9,088 bases of DNA from Bordetella parapertussis (GTDB lineage: Bacteria > Cyanobacteriota > Cyanobacteriia > PCC-6307 > Cyanobiaceae), in contig CALPMR020000109.1 in NCBI GenBank assembly GCA_943324725.2, positions 1 to 9,088 of the forward strand, in the 5' to 3' direction. Shown here piece after piece: positions 6,227 through 9,088 of this stretch. Position 1 is the first letter of the stretch, and each line of letters opens with the position of its first letter. The translations under genes were made by a program, and so were the position numbers. Under the pieces are notes generated by a model. That model ran no database searches. It was not told the origin of the DNA and worked only from the letters and a program-made list of their open reading frames with translations.

Positions 6227-6364
6227 GGTGTGTTCAGCTTTTGTCCCCTGCGGCTGGCTGAGATCACCAAGCCTGGCTGGATATTGATTGCAACAGGAAA
6301 GGAAGCATTGAGCGGTCGTTTGAACCGATGAGCAGTCAGCTGGGGATGGCCGTGAGCAGAAGCC

Positions 6365-7531
6365 GTGTTACAAGCGAGCATCGCCATTGCCCCCAGCCCC
6401 CTGGCCTCGTCCTCCGAGCTCCATGGCGGCAATCGTCTTGCCGCCGCCCGCCGCCTCGGCTGCCGGCCGGAGCAGCTGCTGGACGCCAGTGCCTCGCTGG
6501 TGCCCTTCGGGCCGCCGGCTCGCCTGCGGCGCCGCCTGGCCCGCCTGCTGGCTGAGGGTTCCGCCCTGCGGGATTATCCCGATCGCGCCTACTGGGATCT
6601 GCGCCAGGCGATCGCCGCCCACCACGGCCTGGATGCCGAGGCGGTGTTGCCGGGCAACGGTGCCGCCGAGCTGTTCACCTGGGCGGCCCGTGATGCGGCC
6701 GCCGCCGGCACCAGCCTGTTGCCCACTCCGGGCTTTGCCGATTACCGCCGGGCCCTGGCCTGCTGGGGAGGCCGCTGGCAGCCGTTGCCGCTGCCGCTCG
6801 ACTGGTCCTCGCCGGGGCCAGGGCCGCTGCCGGAGCCGGCCGGCGGTCTCACCGTGCCGCCAGGCCCCCAAGTGCTCTGGATCACCAACCCTCACAACCC
6901 CAGCGGCCAGCTCTGGAGCCGCCAGGCGATCGAGCCGCTGCTGCAGTGCTTTGCCCTGGTGATCGTCGATGAGGCTTTCCTTCCCTTGGTGCCAGAGGGG
7001 GAAGCCCAGTCGCTGGTGCCTTTGCTGGCGCAGTATCCCCAGCTGGTGGTGATCCGCAGCCTCACCAAGCTGCTGGCGATCGCCGGTCTGCGGCTCGGTT
7101 ATGCGCTGGGGGATCCGGCCCGCCTGGCCCGCTGGTCCGGCTGGCGTGATCCCTGGCCGGTGAATGGCCTGGCGGCCGCCGCCGGTGACGCCCTGCTCGG
7201 CGATCAGCGCTGGCTGCGGCGGGTGCAGGACTGGGTGGCTCGGGAGGGCCCCTGGCTGCAGGCCCGCTTGGCGGCGATCCCCGGTCTCGATCCCCGGCCG
7301 ACAGCGGTGAACTACCTGTTGCTGCGTGGCCGGCGCGACGGGCAAGCCCTGGAGCTGGAGCCGCTGCGATTGGCCCTGGAGCAGCGGCATCGCATCCTGC
7401 TGCGCGATTGCCGCTCGTTTGAGGGGCTCGATGGCACCTGGCTGCGCCTGGCCCTGCAGGATCGGGCCGGCAACCGCCGGCTGCTGGCGGCCCTGGGGCG
7501 CGAGTGGCCGGGGCTCAGGGGCGGGGGCTGA
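6365..7531 (+). CDS. cobD: CobD-like threonine-phosphate decarboxylase / class I-II PLP aminotransferase
   Basis: This is a PLP-dependent fold-type I enzyme. In CobD, L-threonine O-3-phosphate is decarboxylated to (R)-1-aminopropan-2-ol O-phosphate, the linker of cobalamin or pseudocobalamin. The N-terminal HGGN (20-23) is characteristic of the CobD group rather than of HisC. PLP-site features follow in order: GNGAAELF (97-104), the stacking tyrosine in PGFADY (Y127), NPHNPSG (175-181), the aspartate in IVDEAF (D202), SLTK with the Schiff-base lysine K235, and R243 in GLRLGY. The 388-residue length is normal for the family. The start is GTG at 6365, the first start after an in-frame stop; no good Shine-Dalgarno precedes it, and no better start lies before HGGN. 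It is very GC-rich, holds two HIP1 octamers, and converges on murG. Histidinol-phosphate aminotransferase activity cannot be fully excluded. Confidence 0.8.
   Translation: MLQASIAIAPSPLASSSELHGGNRLAAARRLGCRPEQLLDASASLVPFGPPARLRRRLARLLAEGSALRDYPDRAYWDLRQAIAAHHGLDAEAVLPGNGAAELFTWAARDAAAAGTSLLPTPGFADYRRALACWGGRWQPLPLPLDWSSPGPGPLPEPAGGLTVPPGPQVLWITNPHNPSGQLWSRQAIEPLLQCFALVIVDEAFLPLVPEGEAQSLVPLLAQYPQLVVIRSLTKLLAIAGLRLGYALGDPARLARWSGWRDPWPVNGLAAAAGDALLGDQRWLRRVQDWVAREGPWLQARLAAIPGLDPRPTAVNYLLLRGRRDGQALELEPLRLALEQRHRILLRDCRSFEGLDGTWLRLALQDRAGNRRLLAALGREWPGLRGGG
6608..6615. repeat. HIP1 octamer GCGATCGC
   Basis: This is the highly iterated palindrome characteristic of many cyanobacterial genomes, here inside the cobD-like gene. 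I found none in the accessory left part of the window. Confidence 0.7.
7076..7083. repeat. HIP1 octamer GCGATCGC
   Basis: This is a second HIP1 palindrome in the cobD-like gene, just after the codon for the PLP lysine. It supports cyanobacterial ancestry of this part of the window. Confidence 0.7.
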
Positions 7532-7762
7532 GGCTGAGGTTGGCCGCGGCGCCAGGCGTTGGTCGGAGCAGGGCTCTGGTGACGATCGTGTCGGGCGGTG
7601 AGTCGGGTGCGCTGGCAACCGTGGTTCAAGCGCTGTCTCAGCCTTGGTGGGAGGCCTGATCACGGACGGGATTTTGCGGACAGGGCGTTGCGGGCTGGGT
7701 TCGACGCGATGCCTGGCCATGACGTGCTGATCGCCGCCTCAACCGCGACGCCACCCCAGGCC
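7532..7762. other. Convergent intergenic region between the cobD-like gene and murG
   Basis: Two convergent genes end here, 231 bp apart. I see no strong hairpin followed by a T-run on either strand, so no intrinsic terminator can be called. A weak CTCAG/CTGAG pair spans the cobD-like stop codon near 7514-7532. Confidence 0.4.
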
Positions 7763-8836
7763 TCAGCCCAACTCCTCAATCAACCGCGCCAGGCGCTGCT
7801 CCGCGTCGCGCACCGCCAGCTTCCGCATGCCCGCCGCCAGCTCCAGCAATGGATCGGCGACCGCCTCGACACCCCGCAGCCGCGGCCCCAGCAGCCGCCA
7901 GACGGCCCGGGGCAGGGCATCCTCCCCGGGCGGGTGCTGCCAGACGATCACCGCAGCGCCCAGTTCCGCCGCCGCAATCGCGTTGGCGTCCTGGTGGCGG
8001 TCGGCGGCCTGGGGGAAGGGCACCAGGATCGTGGGCGTACCGCACACCGCCAGCTCGCTGAGGCTGCCGGCGCCGGCGCGGCTGATCGCCAGATCGGCGT
8101 GCTGCAACAGGCCCGCCAGCTCGTCGCTGAAGGGGCGCTCCACCACCTGCGGCAGCTGGAAGCGACCGGCCTCCGGGTCGTTGCTGCCGGTGAGATGGAC
8201 CACCCGGCAGCCCGCTGCCAGCAGCGGTTCGATCAGCGGCCGCACCATGCGGTTCAGGCCCACGGCCCCCTGGCTGCCGCCCATGATCAGCACCAGGGGG
8301 CCGGAGCCGCTGGGAACCCAGTCGGGCAGGGGGGCGGGTTCGAGGAAAGCCCGGCGCACCGGCGTGCCGCTGACCAGGGGGTGACAGCGGGGCAGCTGCT
8401 CGGCGGCCTGCGGCAGGCCCACGGCCACATGGCGGCAGAGGCGCCCCAGCAGGCGCGTCACCTTGCCGGGGATGGCATTGCTCTCGTGCAGCACCATCGG
8501 CACGCCGCACCAGCGCGCCGCCAGGATCGTCGGCGCGGCGATGTAGCCGCCGCTGCTGAACACCACATCGATCCGTTCGCGCCGGATCAGGCGCCGCACC
8601 ACCCGGGTGGCGGCCAGCAGCTGTACCAGGTTCCAGAGCTTGCGCAGGCCCTTGCCCTGCAGGCCGCCGGCCCGCACGGTGTGCAGCGGAAAGCGGGCCG
8701 GTACCAGCTCGGTTTCCAGTCGGTCCGGCACCCCCAGCCACAGCACCCGCCAGTCGCTGGCGAGGGCATCGGCCACCGCCAGGGCCGGGAACAGATGGCC
8801 GCCCGTGCCGCTGGCGGCGATCAGAAGCGTCGGCAT
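7763..8836 (-). CDS. murG: MurG, UDP-GlcNAc:lipid I N-acetylglucosaminyltransferase
   Basis: MurG adds GlcNAc from UDP-GlcNAc to lipid I, giving lipid II, at the inner face of the cytoplasmic membrane; it is the last cytoplasmic step of peptidoglycan synthesis. The 357-residue length is typical. The N-terminal acceptor domain has the glycine-rich loop GTGGH (10-14), SSGGYIAAP (94-102) and HESNAIPGK (117-125). The C-terminal donor domain has GGSQGA (186-191), the uridine/GlcNAc-contacting region [24 protein letters not shown] (252-275, including E261) and [11 protein letters not shown] (276-286). ATG 8836 begins directly with the conserved [14 protein letters not shown], so the start is secure even though no good Shine-Dalgarno precedes it. 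It is convergent with the cobD-like gene and divergent from a secreted-protein gene 114 bp away. No truncation or odd residue was seen. Confidence 0.97.
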   Translation of the reverse strand: MPTLLIAASGTGGHLFPALAVADALASDWRVLWLGVPDRLETELVPARFPLHTVRAGGLQGKGLRKLWNLVQLLAATRVVRRLIRRERIDVVFSSGGYIAAPTILAARWCGVPMVLHESNAIPGKVTRLLGRLCRHVAVGLPQAAEQLPRCHPLVSGTPVRRAFLEPAPLPDWVPSGSGPLVLIMGGSQGAVGLNRMVRPLIEPLLAAGCRVVHLTGSNDPEAGRFQLPQVVERPFSDELAGLLQHADLAISRAGAGSLSELAVCGTPTILVPFPQAADRHQDANAIAAAELGAAVIVWQHPPGEDALPRAVWRLLGPRLRGVEAVADPLLELAAGMRKLAVRDAEQRLARLIEELG

Positions 8837-8950
8837 GGGGTCGACCGGGTGGCGGCGGGGGCGAGCGCGCCTAACTTAAAAGCCTGGTTCCGAGGCGGAC
8901 AGCGTCTGTTCGCTTCCCGGTCCCTTCAGCGTCCACCCGTTGGCTTCGCC

Positions 8951-9088
8951 ATGCCCTTGCTTCGCAGCCTGTCCCTCGCGGTCCGCCAAGTGCTGCTGGC
9001 AAGTCTGCTGGCGACCAGCGCGCTGGCGGGCTCGGGCCTGGGCATGCCGGCCTTGGTCCGGGCCGCTGCTGCCCCTGCCTCGGCCGCC
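8951..9088 (+). CDS. Secreted or membrane-anchored protein, N-terminus only (runs off the window)
   Basis: The frame starts at ATG 8951 and stays open for 46 codons to the window end. The N-terminus reads as a signal peptide: arginines at positions 5 and 12, a hydrophobic stretch about 14-36 (VLLASLLATSALAG and on), and alanine-rich possible cleavage sites such as ALA (24-26) or RAAAA (38-42). No mature domain is visible, so the function is unknown. It diverges from murG across 114 bp; I see no clear promoter for either gene there, only an AT-rich TAACTTAAAA at 8871-8880. Confidence 0.65.
   Translation, partial: MPLLRSLSLAVRQVLLASLLATSALAGSGLGMPALVRAAAAPASAA

Noticed and set aside
4300..6230. 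Possible novel defence or CRISPR-type system in the accessory middle section
   Set aside because: There are no regularly spaced repeats, no nuclease, helicase or toxin-antitoxin motifs; the only repeats are two copies of the double-hairpin element, and the proteins are transposase and membrane protein fragments.
6328..6555. A + strand ORF starting at ATG 6328 as an alternative beginning for the cobD-like gene
   Set aside because: It is in a different frame from HGGN and all the PLP motifs and reads as a proline/arginine-rich shadow.
6368..7720. A 450-codon open frame on the minus strand opposite the cobD-like gene
   Set aside because: Its composition (Arg, Gln, Pro, Gly, Ala) is that of a GC-rich antisense shadow, and the + strand has all the PLP-enzyme motifs. 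The same applies to long open frames overlapping murG.

Overview
The window looks like a piece of a cyanobacterial chromosome of the Synechococcus/Cyanobium type. The evidence is two HIP1 octamers (GCGATCGC) in the cobD-like gene, the very GC-rich murG and cobD-like genes, and the general character of the proteins. The species call is an inference. The window joins an accessory cell-surface polysaccharide region (about 1-6230) to a conserved housekeeping region (about 6365-9088).

Left part (1-3920): the window opens inside a GT-B family 4 glycosyltransferase on the + strand. It converges on, and overlaps by 19 bp, a minus-strand export operon. In transcription order the operon is a near-consensus promoter (3890-3918), a small four-helix membrane protein of unknown function (3864-3334), a Wzm-type ABC-2 permease (3270-2257) and a Wzt-type ABC ATPase with a C-terminal sugar-binding-like domain (2260-989). 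The permease and ATPase are translationally coupled through a GTGA overlap. Together these genes would build a surface glycan and export it across the inner membrane. GC content varies sharply inside this block, including within the ATPase gene, as expected for a mosaic polysaccharide locus.

Middle (3865-6230): an almost gene-free stretch is followed by an IS3-family insertion sequence on the minus strand. It has an intact catalytic reading frame with a DD(35)E triad and a canonical A_AAA_AAG programmed frameshift site, but its OrfA lacks the N-terminal half. Next comes a decayed C-terminal fragment of a polytopic membrane protein, probably a GT87-type glycosyltransferase. Two copies of a 32-33 bp double-hairpin repeat lie here. 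One accounts for an apparent in-frame 11-residue insertion in the transposase core. The other sits exactly at the boundary between the truncated IS and the decayed membrane protein gene. This repeat is the most unusual feature I could find.

Right part (6365-9088): a cobD-like PLP-dependent aminotransferase/threonine-phosphate decarboxylase (+) converges on murG (-), the peptidoglycan lipid II glycosyltransferase. A divergent gene that begins with a signal peptide then runs off the end of the window. I see no CRISPR array, tRNA, rRNA, phage module or defence system.
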